Below, one piece after another: positions 17,878 to 26,109 of a stretch of DNA of 56,765 bases; the first letter of the stretch is position 1, and each line of letters starts with the position of its first letter. The position numbers and the translations under genes are program-made. Origin of the DNA: a bacterium (lineage in GTDB: Bacteria; Patescibacteriota; Microgenomatia; UBA1406; GWC2-37-13); NCBI GenBank assembly GCA_029573715.1, contig JAKQDR010000165.1:1-56765 (forward strand), written 5' to 3'. A model generated the notes under the pieces. It did no database searches, was not told where the DNA came from, and saw only the letters and a list, made by a program, of their open reading frames with translations.

Positions 17878-18385
17878 AGTTTTGCATTATAACAATCGGG
17901 AGATGGTTTACCGCATCATCATTAAAATGATCTTTTTTTTCGCCCCGTATTTGAAATCCAAATCCCGTGTAAAATCGGATACCCGCAGTATTTGATTTAC
18001 TGACAATAATTTTAAACTTTTCATCTGGATATTTGGATAGAAATTGCGCCATGAGCTTTGTGCCTATACCCTTTCCTCTATATAGCCTATCCACATAAAT
18101 ACCAAAGGCCCAAACACCCTCTGTGTATGAGTGGCGTACTACCCATCCCACAACATTTTTATCAATTTCTGCAATGAGATATTCATCTGGCGACTGCTCT
18201 ATCAGTATTTGAGTTTCGTTTATCTTATCAGCACAAGGTGGCAATGAAATTTTCAGAACTTGAGCGATATATTCTTGAGTGATGCCGGTGACAGGTGAGA
18301 GATTGTTGTCAATCCACCCTTCCGCCTGAATCCTGCGGATATCATATGCATCGGTTGGCTGTGCACTGCGGATGAGTATCTTCAT
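17870..18385 (-). CDS. GNAT-family N-acetyltransferase
   Basis: A 171-aa GCN5-related acetyltransferase. The opening IRSAQPTDAYDIRRIQAEGW is the usual strand-helix start, and the acetyl-CoA loop is DRLYRGKGIGTKLM (R/Q-x-x-G-x-G/A type). VSKSNTAGIRFYTGFGFQI is the C-terminal strand-helix. The substrate is unknown. It overlaps gatB by 8 bp and abuts the DUF1653 gene with a single shared base, so it is part of the gatC-to-gatB operon. Confidence 0.88.
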   Translation of the reverse strand: MKILIRSAQPTDAYDIRRIQAEGWIDNNLSPVTGITQEYIAQVLKISLPPCADKINETQILIEQSPDEYLIAEIDKNVVGWVVRHSYTEGVWAFGIYVDRLYRGKGIGTKLMAQFLSKYPDEKFKIIVSKSNTAGIRFYTGFGFQIRGEKKDHFNDDAVNHLPIVIMQNYD

Positions 18386-18609
18386 TATGTCAAGCTTCGC
18401 ACGAACTCAAATCGAGGCACTTTCGATTCACCCATTTGTACCAAATCGGTAAACATTTTGGCCGGACGCGCCCAAAAAACTCCTTTAGGGTTGTCATACA
18501 GCGCCTCATATATGACCAAATCTTCAAGTGTTTCAGAATGTTTTGCCACAAAATGCACTTTGTACATATTTCCTTTCTTAAAGTGTCTGTAATAGCCGGG
18601 CTTAATCAT
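18385..18609 (-). CDS. DUF1653 small protein
   Basis: A 74-aa protein matching the DUF1653 pattern: GYYRHFKKGNMYKVHFVAKHSE, followed by DLVIYEAL and WARPAKMFTDLV. The family fold is an SH3-like barrel of unknown function and it is often found near housekeeping or nucleotide-related genes. It overlaps the hydrolase gene by 8 bp and touches the GNAT gene. Confidence 0.85.
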   Translation of the reverse strand: MIKPGYYRHFKKGNMYKVHFVAKHSETLEDLVIYEALYDNPKGVFWARPAKMFTDLVQMGESKVPRFEFVRSLT

Positions 18610-19180
18610 GGGTGGATAAAATAATTGATAATAATTCGGGAAACTCAGTGGTTTTCATTTCATCAATAGTGAAATGGCCTTTGTTATGAAACTCATGGAT
18701 GAACATAGATGGAAACAAATTCCGCAATATAGTGACTGACTCAATTATTCCTGTTGCGGGATCATCCAACGAATACAGTATATGCGCTTTTCGCACGCGG
18801 GTCAAAAGGTTTTGATCTGGAGTAAACTGAAAAAAATCTGTTGTCGACTTACGAGCAGGATCAAGCCATGGAGCGACAAGAACTAGGGAGTCAATGGTAA
18901 TAGAACGTTCACTTAAATATCTAATTAAAAATCCGGCACCACAGCTATGCCCAACAAGAGATGTTTCCGAGTCTAGTTCAATCTGGTCAAGCACATCTGC
19001 CCATGAACCGTACACAGGCGCATATGGTCTGGACATCTCAAGTGTCTGTGCCAAAACATCATTAAGGAGCAATTGTTTTTGAATCCAGGGGAACCAATGA
19101 TGGTTTGAGGGCGAAGGGATACCTGGATCATCATACTCTTTTTTGCTTGGTTTTCCGTGAATCAGAATACAGTGTTTCAT
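18602..19180 (-). CDS. Small alpha/beta hydrolase (RBBP9/YdeN-like)
   Basis: A 192-aa serine hydrolase-like protein. The chosen Met at 19180 gives the natural beginning MKHCILIHGKP, with the oxyanion HG; an earlier in-frame Met at 19210 would overlap the upstream gene. The nucleophile elbow is VGHSCGAGFLIRYL, the acid is probably in YSLDDPATG, and the catalytic His is in NKGHFT. The RBBP9/YdeN group has this size and layout. The substrate is unknown. It is in the gat operon. Confidence 0.8.
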   Translation of the reverse strand: MKHCILIHGKPSKKEYDDPGIPSPSNHHWFPWIQKQLLLNDVLAQTLEMSRPYAPVYGSWADVLDQIELDSETSLVGHSCGAGFLIRYLSERSITIDSLVLVAPWLDPARKSTTDFFQFTPDQNLLTRVRKAHILYSLDDPATGIIESVTILRNLFPSMFIHEFHNKGHFTIDEMKTTEFPELLSIILSTHD

Positions 19181-19190
19181 TAGTGCCTTT

Positions 19191-19610
19191 TTAAATGGTA
19201 TGAATGTCAAATACGTCCATTTTTATTGCCTCAACGGGCTTGATGTCTGTCCAATACATGAGCATTGCCGGATGATTTGAATGGTTTATAAGCACATGCG
19301 GAAGCATTGACGGGATAGTCACCAAAAGCTTAGTGCCTTCTTCAGGATTAATAATAAGCTTTTGTCGGACACCTCCATCATCAAGATAGTACAAAGTGAG
19401 CTCGCCACCTGAGGCACACATGGTTTCTTGATGGTAATGTTTATGGTTGGCGGCAATACTTCGGGGTAAAAATTCAACCATCCTATGCTCATGCGCTTTG
19501 TAGGGCACGAGAGATTGTATAGCCTCAACGTCGTATACCGTTATATTGCTGGGGTGAGGCCGGGTAAACGCGGGATTTAGTTGTTGTATAGGGATACTCG
19601 TCATTTCCAT
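19191..19610 (-). CDS. Cupin-fold protein (WxcM-like)
   Basis: A 139-aa single-cupin protein. The two cupin motifs are visible as HEHRMVEFLPRSIAANHKHYHQE and a second one around VTIPSMLPHVLINHSNHPA. Histidines at HKHYHQE and PHVL could ligand a metal. It resembles the WxcM-like group whose members include sugar-nucleotide isomerases, but no sugar-nucleotide genes adjoin it. It overlaps gatA by 10 bp. Function uncertain. Confidence 0.65.
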   Translation of the reverse strand: MEMTSIPIQQLNPAFTRPHPSNITVYDVEAIQSLVPYKAHEHRMVEFLPRSIAANHKHYHQETMCASGGELTLYYLDDGGVRQKLIINPEEGTKLLVTIPSMLPHVLINHSNHPAMLMYWTDIKPVEAIKMDVFDIHTI

Positions 19611-20974
19611 TTTTCAATTGACTGTTGTACGATGAGATTGGATTTGGTTTCTTGTTCAAATTGATAGGCACAATCAAGGATGATTTCTTCTGATAAATGA
19701 GGCCCCATGATTTGAAAGCCTATTGGGAGCCCTTCGCCATCAACCCCACAGGGCATGCTTATGGCAGGGAGTCCTGCCATAGAACTTGGCTCAAGAAGCA
19801 CGTCCATAACCTCTCCAAAGAAAGGATACTTTTCAAACTCGCCAAGTTTAAGCGCCGTTATTGGCATAGTGGGCGCGACGATGACATCTACTGAATTAAA
19901 TACTCGTTTAAAATCATCGATAATGAGTGTGCGCACTTTTTGAGCGCGTTTGTAATACGCGTCATAATAGCCGTGAGCGAGCGTATAAGTGCCGAGCATG
20001 ATACGTCGTTTTGCCTCTGCGCCAAATACATCCCTACCTGCTCCATAGCGCACCCCATCATAGCGACCCAAGTTTGATGACACTTCTGCTCGTTGAATAA
20101 TCGTATAGTCGGATATGGAATATTTGGGGTCCATTAACGTGACTTCATGAATAGAGTGCCCTAGTTTCTCAAGAGTCTTTATGGCGTTATGTACTGCATT
20201 TTTTACTGAAGGTTCGACTCCGTCAAAATACTTTTGTGAGATTCCTATTTTAAGTTTTCGGCATTTTCTCATATCATGCATATAGTCAGATACTGGATGA
20301 GCACTTGATGTGGCGTCGTATGGATCTTTCCCTGCGATAATGCTCAAAAGATACGCTGCGTCTTCAACTGTTTTAGTAAGTGGTCCCGGGCTATCAAGAC
20401 TGGATCCCATGGCAATAACTCCATAGCGACTAACTCGCCCATAGGTGGGCTTAAGTCCAACGACACCACACCATGATGCGGGTCCGCGTACCGAACCCGC
20501 CGTTTCACTCCCTATGGCCGCTACAGATAACCCTGCAGCTACAGATGCTGCGGATCCGCCCGATGAACCGCCTGGTGTGCGCGAAATGTCGAAAGGGTTT
20601 TTTGTCGGACCATAATCAGAGGTTTCAGTGCTTGATCCATGTGCCCAAGCATCCATGTTGGCTTTGCCCAAAGGGAAGATATTGTTTTGCTGAAGTCGAG
20701 CGGTGACGGTTGACTCATAGGGAGCTATAAACGTATCAAGCATCTTTGATGAAGCGGTTGTGCGAATGCCTTTTGTGCAAAAATTATCTTTAATTGCGAT
20801 TTGAAGTCCGTCCGTGCGGGCATTATCAACAATAGTGACATAGGCATTGAGAGCTGGATTTAGTCGATTTGAGCGATTGAGGAAAAATGTGTTTACTTCC
20901 TCCCAGGTGAGCTCTTTCGCATCTACCATAGCACGGATTTCAACAAGCGATTTGGTGAGAAGAGATTGTGTCAT
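19601..20974 (-). CDS. gatA: Asp-tRNA(Asn)/Glu-tRNA(Gln) amidotransferase subunit A
   Basis: Amidase subunit that releases ammonia from glutamine or asparagine for GatB. The Ser-cisSer-Lys triad is present: Lys62 in AIKDNF, Ser137 in TPGGSSGGSAA and the nucleophile Ser161 in SETAGSVRGP. At 457 aa it is slightly short of the usual 475-485. It starts 2 bp after gatC. The neighbouring accessory genes separate it from gatB. Confidence 0.97.
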   Translation of the reverse strand: MTQSLLTKSLVEIRAMVDAKELTWEEVNTFFLNRSNRLNPALNAYVTIVDNARTDGLQIAIKDNFCTKGIRTTASSKMLDTFIAPYESTVTARLQQNNIFPLGKANMDAWAHGSSTETSDYGPTKNPFDISRTPGGSSGGSAASVAAGLSVAAIGSETAGSVRGPASWCGVVGLKPTYGRVSRYGVIAMGSSLDSPGPLTKTVEDAAYLLSIIAGKDPYDATSSAHPVSDYMHDMRKCRKLKIGISQKYFDGVEPSVKNAVHNAIKTLEKLGHSIHEVTLMDPKYSISDYTIIQRAEVSSNLGRYDGVRYGAGRDVFGAEAKRRIMLGTYTLAHGYYDAYYKRAQKVRTLIIDDFKRVFNSVDVIVAPTMPITALKLGEFEKYPFFGEVMDVLLEPSSMAGLPAISMPCGVDGEGLPIGFQIMGPHLSEEIILDCAYQFEQETKSNLIVQQSIEKWK

Positions 20975-20976
20975 GA

Positions 20977-21225
20977 TTACATGATCCGTGAAACTGTATA
21001 CGTTGACGCAGCGAGCTTTCGAGTATTTTCAGCACCATCATCGAAAAATGTATTGACCCCACCTACTGGTGAGGATGTGGGCGCAACTTTTTCGGTGGCC
21101 AGTTCTTGGAGGTTTTGCACATATTCAACTGTCTCTTCAAGCTGTGAAGAGAACTTATTAAGCTCAGCTTCAGACAACGTGAGTTTGCTCAGTTTCGCGA
21201 TGTGACTGAGGTTAATAGTACTCAT
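20977..21225 (-). CDS. gatC: Asp-tRNA(Asn)/Glu-tRNA(Gln) amidotransferase subunit C
   Basis: Structural subunit that wraps and stabilises the GatA-GatB interface. The 82-aa protein has the N-terminal helix HIAKLSKLTLSEAELNKFSSQL and the C-terminal VAPTSSPVGGVNTFFDD region; the family is about 95 aa. It is followed after 2 bp by gatA. Confidence 0.92.
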   Translation of the reverse strand: MSTINLSHIAKLSKLTLSEAELNKFSSQLEETVEYVQNLQELATEKVAPTSSPVGGVNTFFDDGAENTRKLAASTYTVSRIM

Positions 21226-21310
21226 AATTGTTCAATTTTAATTCAATATCATTGGTCGCACGGGCACTGTATGAACGCAATAAATACCTATAATAGTATA
21301 AAATATACTA

Positions 21311-22093
21311 TTAATTTACGGACTCTATCTGCACAATCCGTGTGTCAATCGCTTCATGAACATGGCTGAGCGGCTTAACCCACGGCTGTATACACTGCAC
21401 ATCAACAAAAGCATTCATGCTCACACAGGGCCAAAAATACGACGCGCGTGTTTCTAATTCTTTCATTTTATTGAGCGTGCTTTGATACCCTTTGGCATAT
21501 CGAAGCACTTCGACCGATCTTTTGTCTATAGCTAAATCAAATCCGACCGACCGCACCATGTGAACAAGAGCCGAGCCAATTGTCTGAAGTATCATAATCT
21601 TTTCTAGCGTAGTTGCAAGAGCTAAGATAAGGGTGTCTTTGAGTGGGTTTGAGAACGCATGTAAATTCAGAAGATAAGTCATAATATTTTCTATATCAAT
21701 CTCGTTCAAATCGGTATAGAGCGAAGATGATATGACGAAATGGATTGTATGAGGAGAGCTAAAATACCAGAAAGCACTGCCCGGATCTTCTATACAGTGT
21801 ATGACGACTGCACCATGTGGGATTTGAGGGGCATGCTTAGTAATGACCGCCTTAATTTTCCGCTCAAACTCGGGAGGAGTGCGAAAACGAAGCTTGCCGG
21901 CAAGAATGACAATTTCTGGGCGGATGATATACGTATAAACAATGTATGCAGTAATTGCCATAAACACAAAGGGCGCTGCAATAGGAAGTATTGGCAACTG
22001 CATGGTCAATACGATATACGCTGTGGTGAAAAGAGAGGCGATAAATATCGGTATCCACATAACGTTCACATAGTTAAGTAGAGGGTATTTCAT
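21311..22093 (-). CDS. M48/HtpX-like membrane pseudopeptidase
   Basis: A 260-aa protein with two N-terminal membrane helices (13-32, 35-57) and a domain that aligns, in places without a gap, with the intact HtpX at 54062-54934. HtpX AVAVTQGLLDSLESDELEGV corresponds to HFVISSSLYTDLNEIDIENI. The zinc motif HELAH (HtpX 140-144) reads YLLNL at the same positions, and the third ligand Glu215 corresponds to Asp186 in GFDLAIDKRSV; the adjacent Asp is kept. The C-terminal HVHEAIDTRIVQIE matches HPPIPDRIAKLQ. The protein therefore keeps the fold but lacks the metal site. It follows the LemA-like gene with a 20-bp overlap. Confidence 0.7.
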   Translation of the reverse strand: MKYPLLNYVNVMWIPIFIASLFTTAYIVLTMQLPILPIAAPFVFMAITAYIVYTYIIRPEIVILAGKLRFRTPPEFERKIKAVITKHAPQIPHGAVVIHCIEDPGSAFWYFSSPHTIHFVISSSLYTDLNEIDIENIMTYLLNLHAFSNPLKDTLILALATTLEKIMILQTIGSALVHMVRSVGFDLAIDKRSVEVLRYAKGYQSTLNKMKELETRASYFWPCVSMNAFVDVQCIQPWVKPLSHVHEAIDTRIVQIESVN

Positions 22094-22367
22094 AGAGGTA
22101 TTTGGAGGATAGTCTGATGATTATTTTACTCCAAAAGGTGGCACATGTAGCATCAAAATACTCGTAGTTGAGCTGAATAAGTGCATCATAGGCTGAAACG
22201 TCATCAATATAGCTTGGATTTTTGTCAGAAAGCTTGCTTTTTGCAATAATGAGCGAAACGAGCCGATGATGCACTTCTTGAAGAGATCGATAGGCAATAA
22301 TAAGCTGAGTGATAACGATAAGACAGGATAACAGAATCAGTCCTAAGATGCTAAACTGGAGAGACAT
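22074..22367 (-). CDS. Short LemA-like membrane-anchored protein
   Basis: A 97-aa protein with one N-terminal membrane helix (6-26) followed by a charged helical region. LemA proteins have the same anchor, then YNxL and, at the end, a YNxxixxFPxxliA helix; here AYRSLQEVHHRL and EYFDATCATFWSKIII occupy these places. The LemA core of about 100 residues is missing. LemA is commonly encoded beside HtpX, and this gene overlaps a dead HtpX-like gene by 20 bp, which supports the assignment. Homology is inferred by eye. Confidence 0.45.
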   Translation of the reverse strand: MSLQFSILGLILLSCLIVITQLIIAYRSLQEVHHRLVSLIIAKSKLSDKNPSYIDDVSAYDALIQLNYEYFDATCATFWSKIIIRLSSKYLYEIPST

Positions 22368-22475
22368 ATATAGTTATGGCTATTTTGATATAGAGTTTAC
22401 TATTTGACGTTGAGCCTGTATCTGATAGTATGAGCATGCATATTTGCACCTTATAACTTTCTTTATATTCACATT

Positions 22476-23330
22476 ATGAATTCTACCAACGAACAAACCG
22501 AGAACAAAACCGAAAATGTATATGTGGCGGAACTGAAGTCTTTACTCAAGGATAAGTTTTTTATGTTGCTTTTGGGAATTTCAGTCGCCATTGTTCTATT
22601 ATCAACGGTTTATTCATTCTTGAGGCCAAAAACCGATGAAAATGTTACGGCTTCTGTATCTGATCAGGCAGCCACCACAATGAATGACACCGATGAGAAG
22701 GCCGACTCTGTGATACCGGTGGATACGGTTCTTTCACCTACTCTAGCGCTCAACGTAGAAGAAGGCATCGCAGGCTTGGAGACGGCGCGTGAAGAATCAG
22801 AAGAATCTCCTTCGTTTTTTGGTAAATTGAGAGAGACCGCTCAGGGGTTGTTTGGTAGAAAAGACCCGACAGAAGGTGATGACAAGATGTCTGATGATGA
22901 AGTTGATGCAACGGGCACCACACCAGATGCAGTGAGTGAGGTCAAGGTCGGCGCAACATACGTGGTGCAAGAAGGAGACACGTTGTGGGATTTAGCAGAG
23001 CGCACTTATAGTTCGGGTTATAACTTTGTTGATATTGCGCAATCAAACAGCATCATTAACCCCGACTACATAGTTGTTGGTCAGGAAGTGAAGCTCCCCA
23101 GTGTTCAACCTAAAGAATCAACCGTCGGACAAGTGAATGGAGGCGCAGCCATGACCCGTGCAGAAGGCGCAATCCCGGCGACATACACAGTGACTGAAGG
23201 AGACACGCTTTGGGATATCGCGGGAACTCAGTTCAATGATTCGTATCAGTGGGTAAAGATTGCACAGCTTAATTCGAGTGTTACAAACCCAGACGTGATT
23301 GTCCCCGGACAGGTACTTAAACTCAAATAG
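22476..23330 (+). CDS. Membrane-anchored protein with two LysM domains
   Basis: A 284-aa protein with an N-terminal membrane helix (FMLLLGISVAIVLLSTVYSF, about 28-47), an acidic Ser/Thr/Asp-rich linker and two C-terminal LysM repeats: TYVVQEGDTLWDLAERTYSS (from about 166) and TYTVTEGDTLWDIAGTQFND (from about 236). LysM binds the glycan of peptidoglycan, so the protein probably tethers the membrane to the wall. No catalytic domain is present. A rho-independent terminator follows 42 bp after the stop. It is divergent from the LemA-like gene. Confidence 0.88.
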   Translation: MNSTNEQTENKTENVYVAELKSLLKDKFFMLLLGISVAIVLLSTVYSFLRPKTDENVTASVSDQAATTMNDTDEKADSVIPVDTVLSPTLALNVEEGIAGLETAREESEESPSFFGKLRETAQGLFGRKDPTEGDDKMSDDEVDATGTTPDAVSEVKVGATYVVQEGDTLWDLAERTYSSGYNFVDIAQSNSIINPDYIVVGQEVKLPSVQPKESTVGQVNGGAAMTRAEGAIPATYTVTEGDTLWDIAGTQFNDSYQWVKIAQLNSSVTNPDVIVPGQVLKLK

Positions 23331-23371
23331 AAAATCAATAATCTGCGTCTTGTTAGGCGAGACACAGAAAC

Positions 23372-23402
23372 AAAGCCGCCGACCCATCAGTCGGCGGCTT
23401 TT
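23372..23402 (+). terminator. Rho-independent terminator after the LysM gene
   Basis: Stem AAAGCCGCCGAC (23372-23383), loop CCATCA, GTCGGCGGCTTTT. The GC-rich 11-bp stem runs straight into a T run. It is a classic terminator, 42 bp past the LysM stop, and it isolates the gene from tRNA-Gly. Confidence 0.9.
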
Positions 23403-23457
23403 GGCATGAGCCTATGCAAATATTTGCTATACTACCAAAGCATCTTTTGCGGGATTA

Positions 23458-23474
23458 GCATACTGTTAGTATGC
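23458..23474. other. Perfect palindrome upstream of tRNA-Gly
   Basis: GCATACT-GTT-AGTATGC, 7-bp arms and a 3-nt spacer, ending 16 bp before the tRNA. It may be an operator for the tRNA promoter or a small hairpin in its leader. No partner regulator is suggested by the neighbours. Confidence 0.4.
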
Positions 23475-23489
23475 GTCCCTCACTTGATT

Positions 23490-23562
23490 GCGGTGGTAGT
23501 TCAGTTGGTAGAATGTCTCCTTCCCAAGGAGAAGGTCGCCGGTTCGAGCCCGGTCCACCGCT
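23490..23562 (+). tRNA. tRNA-Gly (anticodon CCC)
   Basis: 73 nt: acceptor GCGGTGG/CCACCGC, D-arm GTTC...GAAT, anticodon stem TCTCC/GGAGA around TTCCCAA (anticodon CCC), T-arm GCCGG/CCGGT with TTCGAGC. Reads GGG. CCA is not encoded. Confidence 0.95.
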
Positions 23563-23576
23563 CAAGAGTATAAGGG

Positions 23577-23632
23577 TTCCCCCGATGGAGTCGGTCATGT
23601 TCATCGGGACAGTCCCGACTTAAATCGGGGAA
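23577..23632. repeat. Small palindromic element, second copy type
   Basis: 56 bp starting TTCCCCCGAT and ending ATCGGGGAA, with the core TCGGGAC-A-GTCCCGA at 23604-23618. Ends and core match the element at 45-102, although the internal part differs. It lies 14 bp after tRNA-Gly and just upstream of the HD-domain gene. Confidence 0.55.
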
Positions 23633-23652
23633 TTGCTATATTCCACTCGCAT

Positions 23653-24267
23653 ATGTCATCATCACACAAACGCACTCTATACCTCATCCAACAAGCAGGG
23701 ATGCTCATGCAGATGCCCCGCACTCACAAGCGCAATTTGGGCAATACGTTTGATACGGTCGCATCTCATAGCCATCACACAGCGATTATTGCCTACTGCA
23801 TCGCGCGTATGGAGGGTTTGTCCCATGCACAAGGTCTTGAAGCTATAGCAATGGCGGTGTTTCATGATCTGCCTGAAGCACGAACACTTGATGCGGATTT
23901 TGCCTCCAAACACTACGTAACAATCGATGAGCAACGTGCACGCAAAGATACCTATGCGGGAATAGATTTTGGTCACGATGTGCACACGATGATGGAAGAG
24001 TACGAGCAGAGGAAATCAATGGTTTCTCAATGTGTCAAAGATGCAGATCTGCTTGAGGATATGTATCAAGACTGGGTGCTTGCCTGGCAAGGAAATAAAC
24101 TTGCAAACCGCTGGTTTGAAGACAAGCAGAAGTTTGTTGTTCCGAAATTTTATACGAAATCGGCTCAAAAGCTCGTCTCGCGCATGAAAGATTCCAATCC
24201 TCAGCAGTGGTGGTGGGACGAATTCGTCACAAATAACTATGACTCCAAAAAACTCACCGGCAGATAA
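23653..24267 (+). CDS. HD-domain hydrolase (YfbR-like)
   Basis: A 204-aa HD-superfamily protein. The metal ligands of the fold are visible as SHSHHTAI, AVFHDLPEART and VKDADLLEDM (H...HD...D). This order and the EDMYQDW segment resemble the YfbR/HD_3 branch, whose characterised members are 5'-deoxynucleotidases. A TATATT box with a preceding TGC ends 10 nt before the ATG, so a leaderless mRNA is likely. It overlaps the next HD gene by 29 bp. Substrate is inferred only. Confidence 0.8.
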   Translation: MSSSHKRTLYLIQQAGMLMQMPRTHKRNLGNTFDTVASHSHHTAIIAYCIARMEGLSHAQGLEAIAMAVFHDLPEARTLDADFASKHYVTIDEQRARKDTYAGIDFGHDVHTMMEEYEQRKSMVSQCVKDADLLEDMYQDWVLAWQGNKLANRWFEDKQKFVVPKFYTKSAQKLVSRMKDSNPQQWWWDEFVTNNYDSKKLTGR

Positions 24268-24862
24268 GAGTCATTCTCCTGCTACGGATAACAAATCAGT
24301 AACCATCGAGCAAGTGATACATTTTACCCATGTTATTGGAAAGCTAAAAAACATACAAAGAACCGGATGGACGCGATATTCCTCGATTAAGAGCTCCGAG
24401 TCGGTGGCTGAGCATGTATTTCGCCTTGCAGTACTAGCCCTTTGCATCCCCCTTCCATCAGAGGTTTCTCGCATCAAACTTGTGCAGATGGCCCTTGTGC
24501 ATGATTTGGGTGAGGCAATAATCGGGGATGTCGTAACCAATAGAGGCGCACAAGAGCTTCCTAATCTGCATCACAAACAGCTTGAGGAGGAGCAGGCACT
24601 GAAATCAATATTGAATGAAGTCGGTCAAGCCCCCTACACAGCTCTTTTCACCGAGTTCGTGCAGCGAAATTCCACTGAAGCTCGATTTCTTAAACAACTG
24701 GATAAAATGGAAATGGCAGTGCAAGCACTTGAATATGAACAAAAATATGGTGCCGATCTTACTGAGTTTTTCGATAGCTTCGAGCATGTAGCTCACGATA
24801 CTTTCTTCCAAAATCTTGCGAAAAAATTGAAAGCAATGAGACCGCGGTTGCAACAGGTATAA
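24239..24862 (+). CDS. HD-domain hydrolase (HDDC2-like)
   Basis: A 207-aa second HD protein. HDDC2-family features are LKNIQRTGWTRYSSIKSSES, VAEHVFRLAVLAL, MALVHDLGEAIIGDVV and LKQLDKMEMAVQALEYE. HDDC2 relatives are 5'-deoxynucleotidases. The two neighbours are distant from each other in sequence but share the fold, suggesting a pair dealing with different nucleotides. It ends 21 bp before tRNA-Thr. Confidence 0.85.
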   Translation: MTPKNSPADKSHSPATDNKSVTIEQVIHFTHVIGKLKNIQRTGWTRYSSIKSSESVAEHVFRLAVLALCIPLPSEVSRIKLVQMALVHDLGEAIIGDVVTNRGAQELPNLHHKQLEEEQALKSILNEVGQAPYTALFTEFVQRNSTEARFLKQLDKMEMAVQALEYEQKYGADLTEFFDSFEHVAHDTFFQNLAKKLKAMRPRLQQV

Positions 24863-24883
24863 TACGTCTTGAAAAGCACGCCC

Positions 24884-24954
24884 GCCCTTTTAGCTTAGTG
24901 GTAAAGCAACGGTATCGTAAACCGTGGACGGCAGTTCGATTCTGCCAAAGGGCT
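24884..24954 (+). tRNA. tRNA-Thr (anticodon CGT)
   Basis: 71 nt: acceptor GCCCTTT/AAAGGGC, D-arm GCTT...AAGC, anticodon stem ACGGT/ACCGT around ATCGTAA (anticodon CGT), T-arm GGCAG/CTGCC with TTCGATT. Reads ACG. The last base is shared with the convergent stop codon of the following gene. Confidence 0.93.
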
Positions 24955-26102
24955 CAAGATTGAGTGAAAAACTGCTTGTGTTTTATTAATGCGGCAATAA
25001 CTATAGCCATCACCGCTACAAGCGGATGAAAAAGGACATTATCAAAGAGCCCAATGATTGCCGGGACTGCAAAAACGTACCCCATCGCAAGATTAACTTT
25101 AAGGAACCGGTAAATCCAGGCTCCCATAAGGCTAAATCCCACAATTCCCGTCGTGGCAAGCTGCGTGAGCCAAAATGAATGAAAGGCCGAGCGCGCATGA
25201 TTACTCACTTCTGTCCGTTCATACGTTGGATGGTCTGCTTTGTAGGCTCCTACCCGGTTATACCCGATGCCAAACACCGGCGAGCTCATCCATGCATGTA
25301 TTCCCTCCTTCAACTCAACACTTCGTGACATAACCGTTGAAGTGCGCGTAATTTTTGCACTTTCAAGATCAACTCGAGCGGGAATGGTGTATGGTGCTAA
25401 ATATACCACTAGTGCAAATGCAAAAACCCATTGAGTAAGCCCAACCCATTTCCGGTTTGCCAGGCCATAAAAGGCCATCGTTACCATCACTGCTATGTAG
25501 GTGCTTCGAGAAAACAACAGCGCAATAGCTAATGTAATAAGCCCTATTCCCCACACATTTCCTTTTTTCCATTGATACAACAAACTAATACCTAGGATTG
25601 ATCCAACAAGGGGCGGGTCGAGAATGGTTCCGACTGCCCTATACATATGTGGGTCCCACCCATACGCGAGGAGAAATCGTAAATCGGGGAGAATGAAATA
25701 TTGAACAAGGCAAACCAGCGCAACGGCGAGTGTGAGAATGTCGAGCGATTTTTCCAGTTGCCGAAAGTTGATATGAGCCCGCGCCAATAAGTATCCGTAT
25801 GTCGCAAGCGCCGCAACTCTGACAATGTATAACAGCGCGGTAATATTTTCACGATGAGTATATGAGCTATAAGTTAATACCCACAATAATGCTACATATC
25901 CAAACCACAGCAGTGCAATGCGTGATAATGTTCCTGCTTTCCACGTGCGAACACTTTCTCGATTGGCCCAAAGGATGTATATGCTGTGGGCGACAATCAC
26001 AGACTCAAGAACATAAAATGAGATACCACTTGGTAAGGTAAACCGACCCAACTGGCCAATCCCAATACACAAGGCTACACAAGTAAGAAAAAATGTATGC
26101 AT
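24954..26102 (-). CDS. O-antigen ligase/polymerase-like membrane protein
   Basis: A 382-aa integral membrane protein with about ten hydrophobic segments and the PF04932-type (Wzy/WaaL) periplasmic region: SRSVELKEGIHAW, FGIGYNRVGAY and SNHARSAFHSFW, containing the family Arg and His residues. It would join or polymerise undecaprenyl-linked glycans outside the membrane. It is 7 bp downstream of a GT2 gene on the same strand, so the pair probably makes a surface polysaccharide. The acceptor cannot be told. Confidence 0.8.
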   Translation of the reverse strand: MHTFFLTCVALCIGIGQLGRFTLPSGISFYVLESVIVAHSIYILWANRESVRTWKAGTLSRIALLWFGYVALLWVLTYSSYTHRENITALLYIVRVAALATYGYLLARAHINFRQLEKSLDILTLAVALVCLVQYFILPDLRFLLAYGWDPHMYRAVGTILDPPLVGSILGISLLYQWKKGNVWGIGLITLAIALLFSRSTYIAVMVTMAFYGLANRKWVGLTQWVFAFALVVYLAPYTIPARVDLESAKITRTSTVMSRSVELKEGIHAWMSSPVFGIGYNRVGAYKADHPTYERTEVSNHARSAFHSFWLTQLATTGIVGFSLMGAWIYRFLKVNLAMGYVFAVPAIIGLFDNVLFHPLVAVMAIVIAALIKHKQFFTQS

Positions 26103-26109
26103 GAAGCTA

